NCBI RefSeq assembly: GCF_903915725.1
Contig: NZ_CAIWTY010000090.1
Coordinates: 124,001-188,000, forward strand
Length of the DNA: 64,000 nucleotides
From: an uncultured Rhodopila sp.
GTDB lineage: Bacteria; Pseudomonadota; Alphaproteobacteria; Acetobacterales; Acetobacteraceae
Direction: 5' to 3'
The notes under the pieces were generated by a model. That model had not been told where the DNA came from and made no database searches. It was given only the letters and a program-made list of their open reading frames with translations. Numbering within the stretch: position 1 is the stretch's first letter; each line of letters starts with the position of its first letter. Below, piece after piece: positions 44,684 through 55,772 of the stretch. The position numbers and the translations under genes were made by a program.

Positions 44684-45067
44684 GGAAATCCCTCGGTGAT
44701 CGGCGGTTGGACGCTACAGGCAGATCAACGGAGCCGGAACTCCGATTTCTCAGTGTTTGGTATCAACTATCTGTCATTTCGCAATAAATCGGGGTCGCGT
44801 AGCTCGGTCCGCCGAGAATATCCGCCCCAAAAGATGATGCTTGCCAACGCTTTGATCGACCCGATAGGTGCGTTTGCAGTTCTGGATACAATCCGCTCAG
44901 ATATAATTACGTCACTCCCGAAGGGACTTCCCGCGAAAATTCGGTTGCCGAATGCCGCGGCGATGTCGCGCCAAAAATTTGCCGCGGGGTTGGCGTGGTC
45001 CATGCTTGGGGCAAGCTTTACAGGCACGAGGGGAGAGGCGCGCGAATGGCGCGCCGCGTCCGCCGTT
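44684..45067. other. AT-richer spacer with promoter of the peptidase gene
   Basis: A 384-base gap, mostly AT-rich from 44730 to 45000, between two minus-strand genes. It should contain the promoter for the hydrolase at 44683 and the terminator of the MFS gene that ends at 45068. I cannot assign exact sites, and no gene or repeat is visible. Confidence 0.45.
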
Positions 45068-46360
45068 CTACGGAAACTCCTCGACCGGAACCAAGCCCAG
45101 ATCAGCCACCATAACTTTGCCCTTCGTTTCGGGGCTAAAGAACAGCGTGATGACGAAGCTGACCAACCCTCCGACCGTGCCAATCAGCATCGGAACGGCG
45201 AACCCCATGTGACGTTCGACGGCGAACCAGGTCAGCACAGGAGGCACCAAACCACCCGCTATGGCACCGATATGATAGCAGAAGGCCGCCGCGGTCGCCC
45301 TGATCTCGGTCGGGAAGCGCTCATTCGCGTAGCTCGGGTTGATGCCGTAGATCGCCCCGGCGAACGCGCCCTGGATCGAGAATGCCACCGCGATCGTCAT
45401 ATAATCCGTGGTCAACAGATACAGCGGCGCCACCGCCGCGCCGATGACCGCGGGAATGATCATCGCCCAGCGCCGCCCGATACTGTCCGCGAGGGTCCCC
45501 CAGAAGAAGCTGAAGACAAAAGTCAGCCCGTTGGAAAACGCCAACGGCCATCCCACCTGCGCGGCGGTCAGGTGCAGCTCGCGCGTCAAGTACGTCGCGA
45601 ACAGGCCGAAGATCGAGTAATACACTGTAAATGCGCTGATCAGCCACCAGCAGGTGGATAGCGTGTTCATCCGCACCTCCTTGCGGAAGATCGCCGCGAG
45701 AGGCGCCCGCATCGGCGCGTTGTTCGCCTTCTGCTGCCGCTGGTTTTCCAGCCAGACTTCCGGTTCCTTCACGTAGACCCGGATCCACACCACCGCCAAG
45801 GCCGGCAGCACGCCGATCCACAACATGCCGCGCCAGCCTATGACGTTGAAGCAGGTTGCGTAGAGCACGGCGGCAATCAGATAGCCCAGCGCCCATGACC
45901 CTTGCAGCACCGCGGCCATCAGGCCGCGCGACCGCGCCGGCCAGCTTTCCGTTGCCAGAGCGGCACCCGCCGGCCATTCCGCCCCCATGCCGATGCCCAG
46001 CAGAGTCCGGAACACCAGAAGGAACAGGAATGTCGGCGAGAACCCGGCGATGAAATTGCAGGCCGAATACCACAGGATCGATATCATCAGCGGCGCCCGC
46101 CGCCCCATCCTGTCCGCCATCCATCCGGCGGCGATGGCGCCGACGAACCGCATCCACATCGTCAGCGACCCGACCAGCACAACAAGAGTCAGATCCGCGC
46201 TGAACTCCTTGGCGATGGGCACCAGCAGGAACAGGAAAACGGTAAAATCGAACGCATCAAGCGTCCAGCCGAGCCAGGCGGCGATGAAGGCATACCACTG
46301 ATCTTTGGTGGGTTCGCGCCACCATGGTCCCGCCGACAGCGATTGCGAAGCATTGGACAT
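45068..46360 (-). CDS. MFS transporter, sialate/lactate:H+ symporter (SHS) type
   Basis: A 430-residue carrier with 12 likely membrane segments. Residues 18-35 (WYAFIAAWLGWTLDAFDF) and the motif AAGWMADRMGRRAPLM between TM2 and TM3 place it in the SHS branch of the major facilitator superfamily (NanT, JEN1 and relatives), which imports sialic acid, lactate or other monocarboxylates with protons. The segment LLGIGMGAEWPAGAALATES in TM4-TM5 and YANERFPTEIRATAAAFCYH support this. ATG 46360 is preferred because GGGAG lies eight bases upstream; an open frame further upstream runs through the start of the divergent gor gene and is a shadow. The substrate is unknown. The gene is divergent from gor with about 175 bases between starts. 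Confidence 0.9.
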   Translation of the reverse strand: MSNASQSLSAGPWWREPTKDQWYAFIAAWLGWTLDAFDFTVFLFLLVPIAKEFSADLTLVVLVGSLTMWMRFVGAIAAGWMADRMGRRAPLMISILWYSACNFIAGFSPTFLFLLVFRTLLGIGMGAEWPAGAALATESWPARSRGLMAAVLQGSWALGYLIAAVLYATCFNVIGWRGMLWIGVLPALAVVWIRVYVKEPEVWLENQRQQKANNAPMRAPLAAIFRKEVRMNTLSTCWWLISAFTVYYSIFGLFATYLTRELHLTAAQVGWPLAFSNGLTFVFSFFWGTLADSIGRRWAMIIPAVIGAAVAPLYLLTTDYMTIAVAFSIQGAFAGAIYGINPSYANERFPTEIRATAAAFCYHIGAIAGGLVPPVLTWFAVERHMGFAVPMLIGTVGGLVSFVITLFFSPETKGKVMVADLGLVPVEEFP

Positions 46361-46534
46361 GAAGCAAACTCCCGTTTCCTGTTTCATTTGGAACAGATTG
46401 CCGGGCTGCGGTTGGCCCGCTCCCGCGCGGCAGATTGCCCGAACGCGGCGGCGGGTAAATGCCGGGTGCGAGCAATCTTGCGCCATCGCTGCCCGGGCCG
46501 CACATTGGCCAGGAGACAGAAGGGATGCGGGCGC

Positions 46535-47902
46535 ATGGATTTCGACCTGTTCGTCATCGGCGGTGGCTCCGCGGGGGTGCGATGCGCACGGATTTCCGCC
46601 GGCCACGGCGCCCGTGTCGGCATCGCCGAGGAGCGCCACTGGGGCGGCACCTGCGTCAATATCGGCTGCGTGCCAAAGAAACTCCTGGTGCAGGCAGGCG
46701 AATATGGTGGCTGGGCCGACGATGCCGCCGGTTTCGGCTGGACGATCCAGAAAGGTCCGCATGACTGGGGCAAGCTGATCGCCGCCAAGGACCGCGAGAT
46801 CACCAGGCTGGAGGGCATCTACCGCAAGCTTCTGGTGGGCGCGGGTGCGACGATTTTCGACGGCCGCGCGGTGTTCGTCGATCCGCACACGGTGGAGGTC
46901 GCCGGGAAACGCATAACCGCCGAAAATATCGTCATCGCCACCGGTGGCTATGCCGAGCGTCCGGACATTCCGGGCGCCGAGCTGGGTATCATCTCCGACG
47001 ATGCGTTTTATCTGAAGACGATGCCGCGCCGGGTGGCGGTCGTCGGCTCCGGCTATATCGCCGTCGAATTCGCCGGTATCTTCCGGGCGCTTGGTGCCGA
47101 GGTGCATCTGGTTTATCGCCAGCCTCTGCCGCTGCGCGGCTTCGACCAGGATCTGCGCGAGGCGTTGGTAGAGGCGCTGACGGCGCAGGGGATCATCATG
47201 CACCCGGGCTGCCTGCCGAAGAAGGTCGAAACCGACGGGCAACGCCGCATCCTGACCTTCGGTAACGATGAAACGATCGATGCGGACCTGGTGTTTTTCG
47301 CTACCGGGCGGAAGGCGAATGTGAAGGGCCTCGAGCTGGAGAAGGCCGGCGTCGAACTGAATGCGAAGGATGCCATCCGGGTCGATGAGCATCTGCGCAC
47401 GACGCAATCGCATATCTACGCGATGGGCGACGTGACCGACCGCGTGAACCTCACGCCGGTCGCAACCGCCGAGGGCCATGCGCTTGCCGACACGCTGTTC
47501 GGCAATGCGCCGCGCACCGTCGCCTTGTGGAACGTTCCGTCCGCGGTGTTCACCACCCCGCCAATCGGCACGGTGGGATTGTCGGAGGATCAGGCCTCGG
47601 CGATGGGGGCGGTGGACATCTACGTCACCCGTTTCACGCCGATGCGGCATAATCTGTCCGGCCGCAACCGGCGCTCGCTGATCAAGCTGGTGGTGGACAA
47701 GGAAACGCAGAGAGTCGTCGGCGCGCACATGCTGGGCGAGGACGCGGCGGAGATCATCCAGGGCATCGCCATCGCCATCGTCATGGGCGCAACAAAAGCC
47801 GATTTCGACCGGACGATCGGAATTCATCCCACGGCGGCTGAGGAATTTGTGACGTTGCGAACCAGGACAAGAACCACCGATTTGGCAAAGGCCGCCGATT
47901 GA
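46535..47902 (+). CDS. gor: glutathione-disulfide reductase
   Basis: Gor reduces glutathione disulfide with NADPH to keep the cytosol reduced. The 455-residue protein begins DFDLFVIGGGSAGVRCARIS (FAD site), and has the redox pair in WGGTCVNIGCVPKKL (Cys 40 and 45). The NADPH motif is VAVVGSGYIAVEFAGIFRAL, followed by the FAD-binding HIYAMGDVTDRVNLTPVATA. The active-site base is in GIHPTAAEEFVTL (His about 431). These fix it as Gor rather than the related dihydrolipoamide or mercuric reductase. ATG 46535 is 11 bases after AAGGG. The gene is single and runs into an 886-base non-coding stretch. Confidence 0.95.
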   Translation: MDFDLFVIGGGSAGVRCARISAGHGARVGIAEERHWGGTCVNIGCVPKKLLVQAGEYGGWADDAAGFGWTIQKGPHDWGKLIAAKDREITRLEGIYRKLLVGAGATIFDGRAVFVDPHTVEVAGKRITAENIVIATGGYAERPDIPGAELGIISDDAFYLKTMPRRVAVVGSGYIAVEFAGIFRALGAEVHLVYRQPLPLRGFDQDLREALVEALTAQGIIMHPGCLPKKVETDGQRRILTFGNDETIDADLVFFATGRKANVKGLELEKAGVELNAKDAIRVDEHLRTTQSHIYAMGDVTDRVNLTPVATAEGHALADTLFGNAPRTVALWNVPSAVFTTPPIGTVGLSEDQASAMGAVDIYVTRFTPMRHNLSGRNRRSLIKLVVDKETQRVVGAHMLGEDAAEIIQGIAIAIVMGATKADFDRTIGIHPTAAEEFVTLRTRTRTTDLAKAAD

Positions 47903-48330
47903 GAGTAACACAAAAAGCTTTCCGTGCAGTATGAATGGGCGACGAAAGCAACTCACCGGCCGCCCCCTCTCGCCATGTTCCGCAGGTCGGCATTCACGCC
48001 TTACTTTGCTCGAAAAAACGCGTGGATTGCGGGCCTGCGCTGCATCAGGGTCAGAATAGTGCTCTGCGGGGAATCAGCAGCCGACTGGCGGTTACCTCTG
48101 CCGGCGGCACGTCGGTGCGGCTTTCAGCGTTGCGGCTCAACCCGGCGCCGGATCTGTGGCTCGGCTTCCGCTTTATGTTGAGGGCGCCGAGAAAGATTGA
48201 GATCGCAGAGAAACATTGTGCCGGAGGCGCAGCTGCGGATTCCGATCTACCAGACATACCAAGTCATGATCAATGCTAGTACAGTATGGTATCGAAACGC
48301 GGACGAAAAGCCTTCTCTGCGATCTCCAAG
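47903..48330. other. non-coding stretch with decayed repeat sequence
   Basis: No gene is evident. Around 47966-48040 the words CGGCATTCACGCC and GCGTGGATTGCGG are degenerate versions of the repeat core. Around 48180-48330 runs such as GAGATCGCAGAGAAAC and TCTCTGCGATCTCC form a different, short inverted pattern near the start of the 224-base repeat. Likely old repeat debris rather than function. Confidence 0.45.
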
Positions 48331-48554
48331 TCTCCGCGATCTACCATGCAAATGCCCGGCGCGGCACGTGCCGCTGGACGTCATGGCGGGCGCAGCCCTC
48401 CCTCGCGTGCTCGGTCGCCCGCCATCCACGCCTTGGCTCGCGTCATCACCGCGAGGCGTGGATGGTGGCCCTTCGGCCACCATGACGTCAGCAACGACTC
48501 TGACACCATTTGCCGTCATCGCGGTGCGGGCGGCCGCCGCTGGTTGGCTCTGCG
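48331..48554 (+). repeat. 224-bp repeat, forward copy (inverted partner at 63726-63949)
   Basis: It begins TCTCCGCGATCTACCATGC, contains a palindromic CGTCATGG module (CGTCATGGCGGGCGCAGCCC to GGCCACCATGACG, 48379-48488), and ends GCTGGTTGGCTCTGCGC. The reverse complement of 63726-63949 matches over the full 224 bases without visible gaps and with only about a dozen differences by eye. This is the longest repeat in the window. The two copies are opposite in orientation about 15 kb apart. Confidence 0.85.
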
Positions 48555-48788
48555 CTAAATTTCGGCGGTTAAACCGGCACCTGCGGCGCCATGCGAGCCC
48601 GATCGCCCAGTGTCAGATCCCGTTCCTTACTCTAACAGTCGCGCCTGGCCGCGGCAGGCTCGGCGGCAAATTATGGCGATCCCCGCCAGATCACGCGCTG
48701 TCTTTCCGCCTGTGGGGCCCATAGCCGCCATGCCGTGCGCGCCCCGGGGATGGCCAACCCGCCCATCACCCGCCATGTTGCCGGCACC

Positions 48789-49502
48789 GTGTGCACCGTC
48801 GTCGTCCTCGTCCGCTCCGACCGCATCCTGCTGGCCGCCAACCGCGATGAGCGGGTGGACCGCCGCTGGGACCCGCCCGCCGCCTGGTGGGCCGATCGGC
48901 CCGGGGTCATCGGCGGGCGAGATCGCACCGCCGGAGGCACCTGGATGGGAATCAACCGGCACGGCGTCGCGGCCGCGGTGCTGAACCGGCCCGGCACGCT
49001 CGGACCTGCCGCCGGTAAGCGCAGCCGCGGGGAACTTCCGCTGATGGCGCTCGACCATCCGACCGCCGCCGCGGCGGCCGAAGCGATGACCGGCCTGGAC
49101 GCGGGGGAATGGCGCGGCTTCAACATGGTGCTCGCCGACGCTGCCGGCGCCTGGTTCATCCGCGGCCTCGGACAGGGGCACCCGGCAGCCGAAGCCCTGC
49201 AGTTCGGCGTCTCGATGATCACCGCGCATGATCCGAACGACCGGACCAGTCCGCGCACCGCCCGCCATCTGGCGCGATTCGCAGCCGCCGAACCCTCCGG
49301 CACCGCCGACTGGCAGCCGTGGCGCGAGATCCTGGCCGATCGGCGGGGAGAGCCGGCGGAGCAGATCAATATCGTGCCGCAGGATGGCTTCGGCACGGTA
49401 TGCTCCTCTTTTGTCGTGCTTCGCCCCGGCGAAACCCCCATATGGCTGTTCGCGGCCGAACCGCCGCATGCAGTGGAATTCCGGCCGGTTACGATCCGGT
49501 AG
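48789..49502 (+). CDS. NRDE family protein (TANGO2-like)
   Basis: A 237-residue protein of the NRDE/TANGO2 family. It begins, from GTG 48789, VCTVVVLVRSDRILLAANRD with the family motif N-R-D-E right after (NRDERVDRRWDPPAAWW). It then has GGRDRTAGGTWMGINRHGVA and VLNRPGTLGPA. Family members start with Met-Cys, which is why I choose this GTG; ATG 48750 would add 13 residues that look unrelated. In animals TANGO2 is tied to haem or lipid handling, while the bacterial role is unknown. It is 79 bases before purC on the same strand. Confidence 0.88.
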   Translation: MCTVVVLVRSDRILLAANRDERVDRRWDPPAAWWADRPGVIGGRDRTAGGTWMGINRHGVAAAVLNRPGTLGPAAGKRSRGELPLMALDHPTAAAAAEAMTGLDAGEWRGFNMVLADAAGAWFIRGLGQGHPAAEALQFGVSMITAHDPNDRTSPRTARHLARFAAAEPSGTADWQPWREILADRRGEPAEQINIVPQDGFGTVCSSFVVLRPGETPIWLFAAEPPHAVEFRPVTIR

Positions 49503-49581
49503 CATCCGCCCTTTTGTAGGAGGGATGCCGCTGCTATACCCCCCGCGCCGCCAGTTGCGGTGACCACAAAGGGATTCCGCT

Positions 49582-50346
49582 ATGGCCCGCCGCCGACAGC
49601 TCTATGAGGGCAAAGCCAAAATCCTGTTCGAAGGCCCCGAACCGGGCACTCTCGTGCAGTATTTCAAGGATGACGCCACCGCCGGCAACGGCGCCAAGAA
49701 GGGAATCATCACCGGCAAGGGCGTGCTGAACAACCGCATCAGCGAATACCTGATGCTGCGGCTGCAGGATATCGGCGTGCCGACGCATTTCGTCCGCCGG
49801 CTGAACATGCGCGAGCAACTGATCCGCGAGGTCGAGATCATCCCGCTGGAGGTCGTCGTCCGCAACGTCGCCGCCGGCAGCCTGGCGACCCGTCTGGGCA
49901 TCGCCGAGGGCACCCGCCTGCCCCGCTCGATCATCGAGTATTATTATAAGAACGACGCCCTGAACGACCCGATGGTGTCGGAGGAGCACATCACCTGCTT
50001 CGGCTGGGCGAACACCGCCGATTTGGACGACATTGTCGCATTGACGTTGCGGATCAATGACTTCCTGTCGGGTTTGCTGCTCGGCGTCGGCATCACCCTG
50101 GTCGATTTCAAGCTGGAGTTCGGCCGGCTGTGGGAAAACGAGGAGATGCGGATCATCCTGGCCGACGAGATCAGCCCGGATAACTGCCGGCTGTGGGACA
50201 GCAAGACCAACGAGAAGATGGACAAGGACCGCTTTCGCCGCGACCTCGGCAAGGTGGAGGAAGGCTATCAGGAAGTCGCCCGCCGCCTGGGAATCCTCCC
50301 GGAAGCCGGCACGCGCGACCTCAAGGGTCCGGAGATCATGCAGTGA
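49582..50346 (+). CDS. purC: phosphoribosylaminoimidazole-succinocarboxamide synthase
   Basis: PurC (SAICAR synthetase) joins aspartate to CAIR with ATP in purine synthesis. The 254-residue protein has [20 protein letters not shown] (ATP loop), [40 protein letters not shown], then [20 protein letters not shown] and [20 protein letters not shown]. All core motifs of the family are present. AAAGGGA lies seven bases before ATG 49582. A promoter-like TATACC lies at 49535-49540, but the -35 spacing is only 15 bases. The stop overlaps the purS start, so the pair is coupled. Confidence 0.97.
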   Translation: MARRRQLYEGKAKILFEGPEPGTLVQYFKDDATAGNGAKKGIITGKGVLNNRISEYLMLRLQDIGVPTHFVRRLNMREQLIREVEIIPLEVVVRNVAAGSLATRLGIAEGTRLPRSIIEYYYKNDALNDPMVSEEHITCFGWANTADLDDIVALTLRINDFLSGLLLGVGITLVDFKLEFGRLWENEEMRIILADEISPDNCRLWDSKTNEKMDKDRFRRDLGKVEEGYQEVARRLGILPEAGTRDLKGPEIMQ

Positions 50347-50585
50347 AAGCGACCGTGACGGTGATGCTGAAGACCGGCGTGCTGGACCCGCAGGGGAAAG
50401 CGATCGCGCATGCGCTGGGGACGCTGGGGTTTGCCGGCGTCGGCGATGTGCGGGCCGGGAAGGTGATCGAACTGGAACTGGCGGAGACCGACCCGGCGAA
50501 GGCGAAGGCGGCGGCCGAGGAGATGGCACGCAAGCTGCTGGCGAACACGGTGATCGAGAGCTTCCGCGTTTCCGTGGAGGGGTAA
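50343..50585 (+). CDS. purS: phosphoribosylformylglycinamidine synthase subunit PurS
   Basis: A small subunit of 80 residues that bridges PurQ and PurL in FGAM synthase. It starts with GTG 50343, inside the last codons of purC, and reads [20 protein letters not shown], then [19 protein letters not shown] and [17 protein letters not shown], the usual PurS sequence. In many Alphaproteobacteria purQ and purL follow it at once. Here it is followed by a MITE-like element and then by ligA on the other strand, so purQ must be elsewhere. Confidence 0.95.
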   Translation: MKATVTVMLKTGVLDPQGKAIAHALGTLGFAGVGDVRAGKVIELELAETDPAKAKAAAEEMARKLLANTVIESFRVSVEG

Positions 50586-50668
50586 AGCCCCGCAGCCATC
50601 GGGACACGCGAAGCGGGCCGGAGTCAGCCCTTTCCGTCGTGGAAGGGTCTGCGCCCGGCCATGATGTT

Positions 50669-50885
50669 TATGCCAATCCGTGTTGAAATTGACACGTCGG
50701 CTCGATCGCCGTTGCCGTCATGGCGGGCGGAGGGCCGCCATCCACGCCTTGTTTACACAAGAAAATGGTTTACACAAGAAAATGGCATGGATGCGGACCG
50801 GAGCCTGCCACCGGGCTTGACCCGGTGGTCGACATGATAAGGCGGCGCGGCTGGAGAGTCGCTGCCGCGGCGGACCGGTATTAAT
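50669..50885. mobile_element. MITE-like element, copy 2, with a 17-bp internal tandem repeat
   Basis: The left end TATGCCAATCCGTG and right end CGGACCGGTATTAATG are related to the ATACCAATC terminal repeats of the element at 40597. The core has CGTCATGGCGGGCGGAGGGC and CCATCCACGCC, and the tail GGCGGCGCGGCTGGAGAGTC matches the other copy. In the middle, GTTTACACAAGAAAATG occurs twice in tandem (50751-50767 and 50768-50784). The right half of the palindrome is replaced by a different GC-rich palindrome (ACCGGGCTTGACCCGGTGG). No protein is encoded. It fills most of the gap between purS and ligA. Confidence 0.6.
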
Positions 50886-50899
50886 GCAAACCTTCAGCG

Positions 50900-53087
<2,188 letters not shown>

Positions 53088-53114
53088 AACGGGTGGGGCG
53101 TGGGTGCCGCGCCC

Positions 53115-54827
53115 TCACACCAGCAACCCCTGGGGCGGCCTTTGCACCCGCAGCAGATCATCCGCGGCAGCCCGCGCGGCGTCGGACACTGTCTCTCCCG
53201 CCAACATCCGGGCGATCTCCTCCCGCCGCTCGTTCGCACCAAGCTGGCTCACCGTCGTCGAGGTCCTGTCCCGGCCCGACGCCTTTGCCACCCGCAAATG
53301 CGCCGCCCCACGCGCCGCCACCTGAGGACTATGCGTCACCACCAGCACCTGAACACCCTCGGCCACTCGCGCCAAACGCTCCCCCACCGCCGCCGCCGTC
53401 GCTCCGCCGATGCCCGAATCCACCTCATCGAACACCAATGTCGGCACCGCGGAACCGGCCGACAGCACCACTTTCATCGCCAGCATCAGCCGCGACAGCT
53501 CGCCGCCCGAGGCGACCCGCGCCAGCGGCCCCGGCTCCTGCCCCGGATTGGTGGCGATCAGGAACCGCACCTGGTCCGTCCCCCCCGGACCCCAACCGGC
53601 TTCCGGCAGATCCGAAACCTCGGCAAAGAATCGAGCCTTGTCCAGCCGCAGCGGCGGCAACTCTTTCGCGACCGCCTTCTCCAGCTTGCCCGACGCGGCC
53701 GTGCGCGCCGCCGAAAGTTTCCCGGCCGCGGCGGCATAGCGGTCCCTCGTGTCCCGCGCCGCCTGTTCCAGCGCCGCGATCTCCGCCGCGCCGGTTTCCA
53801 GCGCGGCCAACCGAGCCGCCAGCGTATCCAGCAACTCCGGCAGATCGGGCACCGCCACAGCGTGCTTGCGCGCGGCGGCACGCAGGGCGAACAGCCGCTC
53901 CTCCGACTGCTCCAGCAGGCGGGGATCGACCTCGGCATCCGCGGCCAGCCGGGTAAGCAGGGTTTCCGCCTCGGCCAGCGCCTCCTCCGCCCGTTCCAGC
54001 GCGGCCAGCGCCGGATCTGCCGGATTGGCTGCCTCCGGCTGGCCGGACGGCACAAGCCGCTGCAATGACCGGGCCGCCGCACGCAGCGACGAGGCCGGCC
54101 CGGAGCCCCGCCGATCGCGCGGAGTCAGTTCCGACAAGGCGGCGGCGATCGCCTCGGCACGGCGTTCATTCTGTTGCAGGCGCTGGCGTTCGCGCGCCAA
54201 CGCATCTTCCTCGCCGAGCCGCGGCGCCAGGGTCGCAAGCTCATCGACCGCATGCCGCAGCCACTCTTCGTCGCGTTCCGCGGCGGCGATCGCCTCCCGC
54301 GCCTGTTCCAACGTCTTCAAGGCGTCACGCCAAGCCCGCCACGTCTCGGCAACAGCCTGGCGAATCGCCGGCGGCGTGCCGAACGCATCCAGCAAACCCG
54401 CATGCCGCGCGGGATCGGCGAGACTCATTTGCTCGAACTGACCCTGCACCTCGACCAGCAGCCCGCCAACGCGGCGCAACAGCCCCACCCCCACCGGATG
54501 GTCGTTGACGAACGCCCGGGAGCGGCCGTCTTTCGCAACGATCCGGCGCAGCACGATTTCGTCCTCGGCGGTCAGCCCGTGCTCGTCGAGCAAAGCCGCA
54601 ACCGCATGATCCTCCGGCGGGGTAAAACAAGCAGTGACGGAGGCCTGCTCGGCAGTTGCGCGCACCAGTCCGGTTTCCGCCCGCGCTCCGATGGCAAGCC
54701 CGAGGCTGTCAAGCAGGATGGATTTGCCCGCCCCGGTCTCACCGGTCAGGACGGTCAGGCCGGGTCCGAACGTCAAGTCGAGCCGCTCGATCAGCACCAC
54801 ATCGCGGATCGAGAGGGCGGTCAGCAT
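53115..54827 (-). CDS. recN: DNA repair protein RecN
   Basis: RecN is an SMC-like ATPase that helps repair double-strand breaks. The 570-residue chain begins MLTALSIRDVVLIERLDLTF, then Walker A in VLTGETGAGKSILLDSLGLA (about 30-37). It has two long helical stretches in the middle with many Ala, Glu, Arg (about 150-360) that form the coiled coil, then the signature GPLARVASGGELSRLMLAMK and Walker B in VPTLVFDEVDSGIGGATAAA. The D/H-loop region VQVLVVTHSPQVAARGAAHL follows. The length is usual. It lies 15 bases after the bamD stop, so the two are likely co-transcribed. Confidence 0.98.
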   Translation of the reverse strand: MLTALSIRDVVLIERLDLTFGPGLTVLTGETGAGKSILLDSLGLAIGARAETGLVRATAEQASVTACFTPPEDHAVAALLDEHGLTAEDEIVLRRIVAKDGRSRAFVNDHPVGVGLLRRVGGLLVEVQGQFEQMSLADPARHAGLLDAFGTPPAIRQAVAETWRAWRDALKTLEQAREAIAAAERDEEWLRHAVDELATLAPRLGEEDALARERQRLQQNERRAEAIAAALSELTPRDRRGSGPASSLRAAARSLQRLVPSGQPEAANPADPALAALERAEEALAEAETLLTRLAADAEVDPRLLEQSEERLFALRAAARKHAVAVPDLPELLDTLAARLAALETGAAEIAALEQAARDTRDRYAAAAGKLSAARTAASGKLEKAVAKELPPLRLDKARFFAEVSDLPEAGWGPGGTDQVRFLIATNPGQEPGPLARVASGGELSRLMLAMKVVLSAGSAVPTLVFDEVDSGIGGATAAAVGERLARVAEGVQVLVVTHSPQVAARGAAHLRVAKASGRDRTSTTVSQLGANERREEIARMLAGETVSDAARAAADDLLRVQRPPQGLLV

Positions 54828-54842
54828 GAAGCGGGCTGTCGC

Positions 54843-55688
54843 TCAGAACACCGCATGCCACGTGCGGGAGAAGAAGCCGGGCCCGGAGTCTCCCGGCCCG
54901 GCTTTGCCGTCAGGATGCGCCACACCATCGGCCAGAAGTTGGTTGTAGCTGTCGTCATACCAGACGCTGCCCGGGTAGTTGAAACCAAGCACCGCGGCGG
55001 TCTTGCGCGCCTGATCCTTCAGGCCGAGCACGAGATAAATCTCGGTCAGCCGATGCAGCGCCTCGGGCACATGGTTCGTGGTCTGAAAATCGTCCACCAC
55101 GCGCTGGAAACGCCCGATCGCAGCCTCATACAGATGCTGCTTCTGATAATAGCGGCCGATTTCCATTTCCTTGCCGGCCAGATGGTCGAAGCACAGGTCA
55201 ATCTTCAGCTTGGCGTCACGGGCATAGGTGCTGTCGGGGAAGCGGGTCGTGACCTCGCGCAACGCCGCCATCGCCTGCTCGGTGCCCTTCTGGTCGCGCT
55301 GGATGTCGGCAATCTGCTCGTAATAACAGAGCGCGCGCAGATAATAGGCATAGGCGATGTCGCGATGCGCCGGATGCAACTGGATGAACCGGTCCAGCGT
55401 GCCGATGGCGTCGGTATATTTGTTCTGGAGGTAAAGCGAGTAACCCGACATCAACTGGGCGTTCACCGCCCAGGTCGAATACGGATAATTCTGCTCCACC
55501 GCCGCGAATTGATCCCCCGCGGTTGTAAAGCGGCGATCGTTCAGCGCGTCGACGCCGTTGTTATAAAGCTCCTCGACCGGTCCAACCGGGGCTTTCTTGG
55601 CGTTGTCGTCACTGCTGCCGCAAGCGGACAACAACGGCAAGACGGCAAGCGCGGACAGGGCAAAGGCTCGGGTCGCACGGAAGGGCAT
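54843..55688 (-). CDS. bamD: outer membrane protein assembly factor BamD
   Basis: BamD is an essential lipoprotein of the BAM complex that folds outer-membrane proteins. The 281-residue protein has a lipoprotein signal ending LPLLSACGSS (lipobox LSAC), then TPR-like helices: GPVEELYNNGVDALNDRRFT, YPYSTWAVNAQLMSGYSLYL, LDRFIQLHPAHRDIAYAYYL, then ALREVTTRFPDSTYARDAKL and AALHRLTEIYL-like EALHRLTEIYLVLGLKDQAR. The ATG at 55688 gives a standard signal; a start 6 codons upstream would spoil it. It precedes recN on the same strand and follows lpxC by 84 bases, the order seen in related bacteria. Confidence 0.96.
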   Translation of the reverse strand: MPFRATRAFALSALAVLPLLSACGSSDDNAKKAPVGPVEELYNNGVDALNDRRFTTAGDQFAAVEQNYPYSTWAVNAQLMSGYSLYLQNKYTDAIGTLDRFIQLHPAHRDIAYAYYLRALCYYEQIADIQRDQKGTEQAMAALREVTTRFPDSTYARDAKLKIDLCFDHLAGKEMEIGRYYQKQHLYEAAIGRFQRVVDDFQTTNHVPEALHRLTEIYLVLGLKDQARKTAAVLGFNYPGSVWYDDSYNQLLADGVAHPDGKAGPGDSGPGFFSRTWHAVF

Positions 55689-55772
55689 GGGGCAACTCTT
55701 GATCATCCCAGCCTCTATATCACGCCTGACGCGACCGCGAATACAGGGGCAACGAAGAGATATCGAGTCCGC

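Noticed and set aside
46361-47956. N-terminal extension of the MFS gene by more than 500 codons
   Set aside because: The extension is antisense to gor, which has all its catalytic motifs, and the MFS start at 46360 has a good ribosome site.
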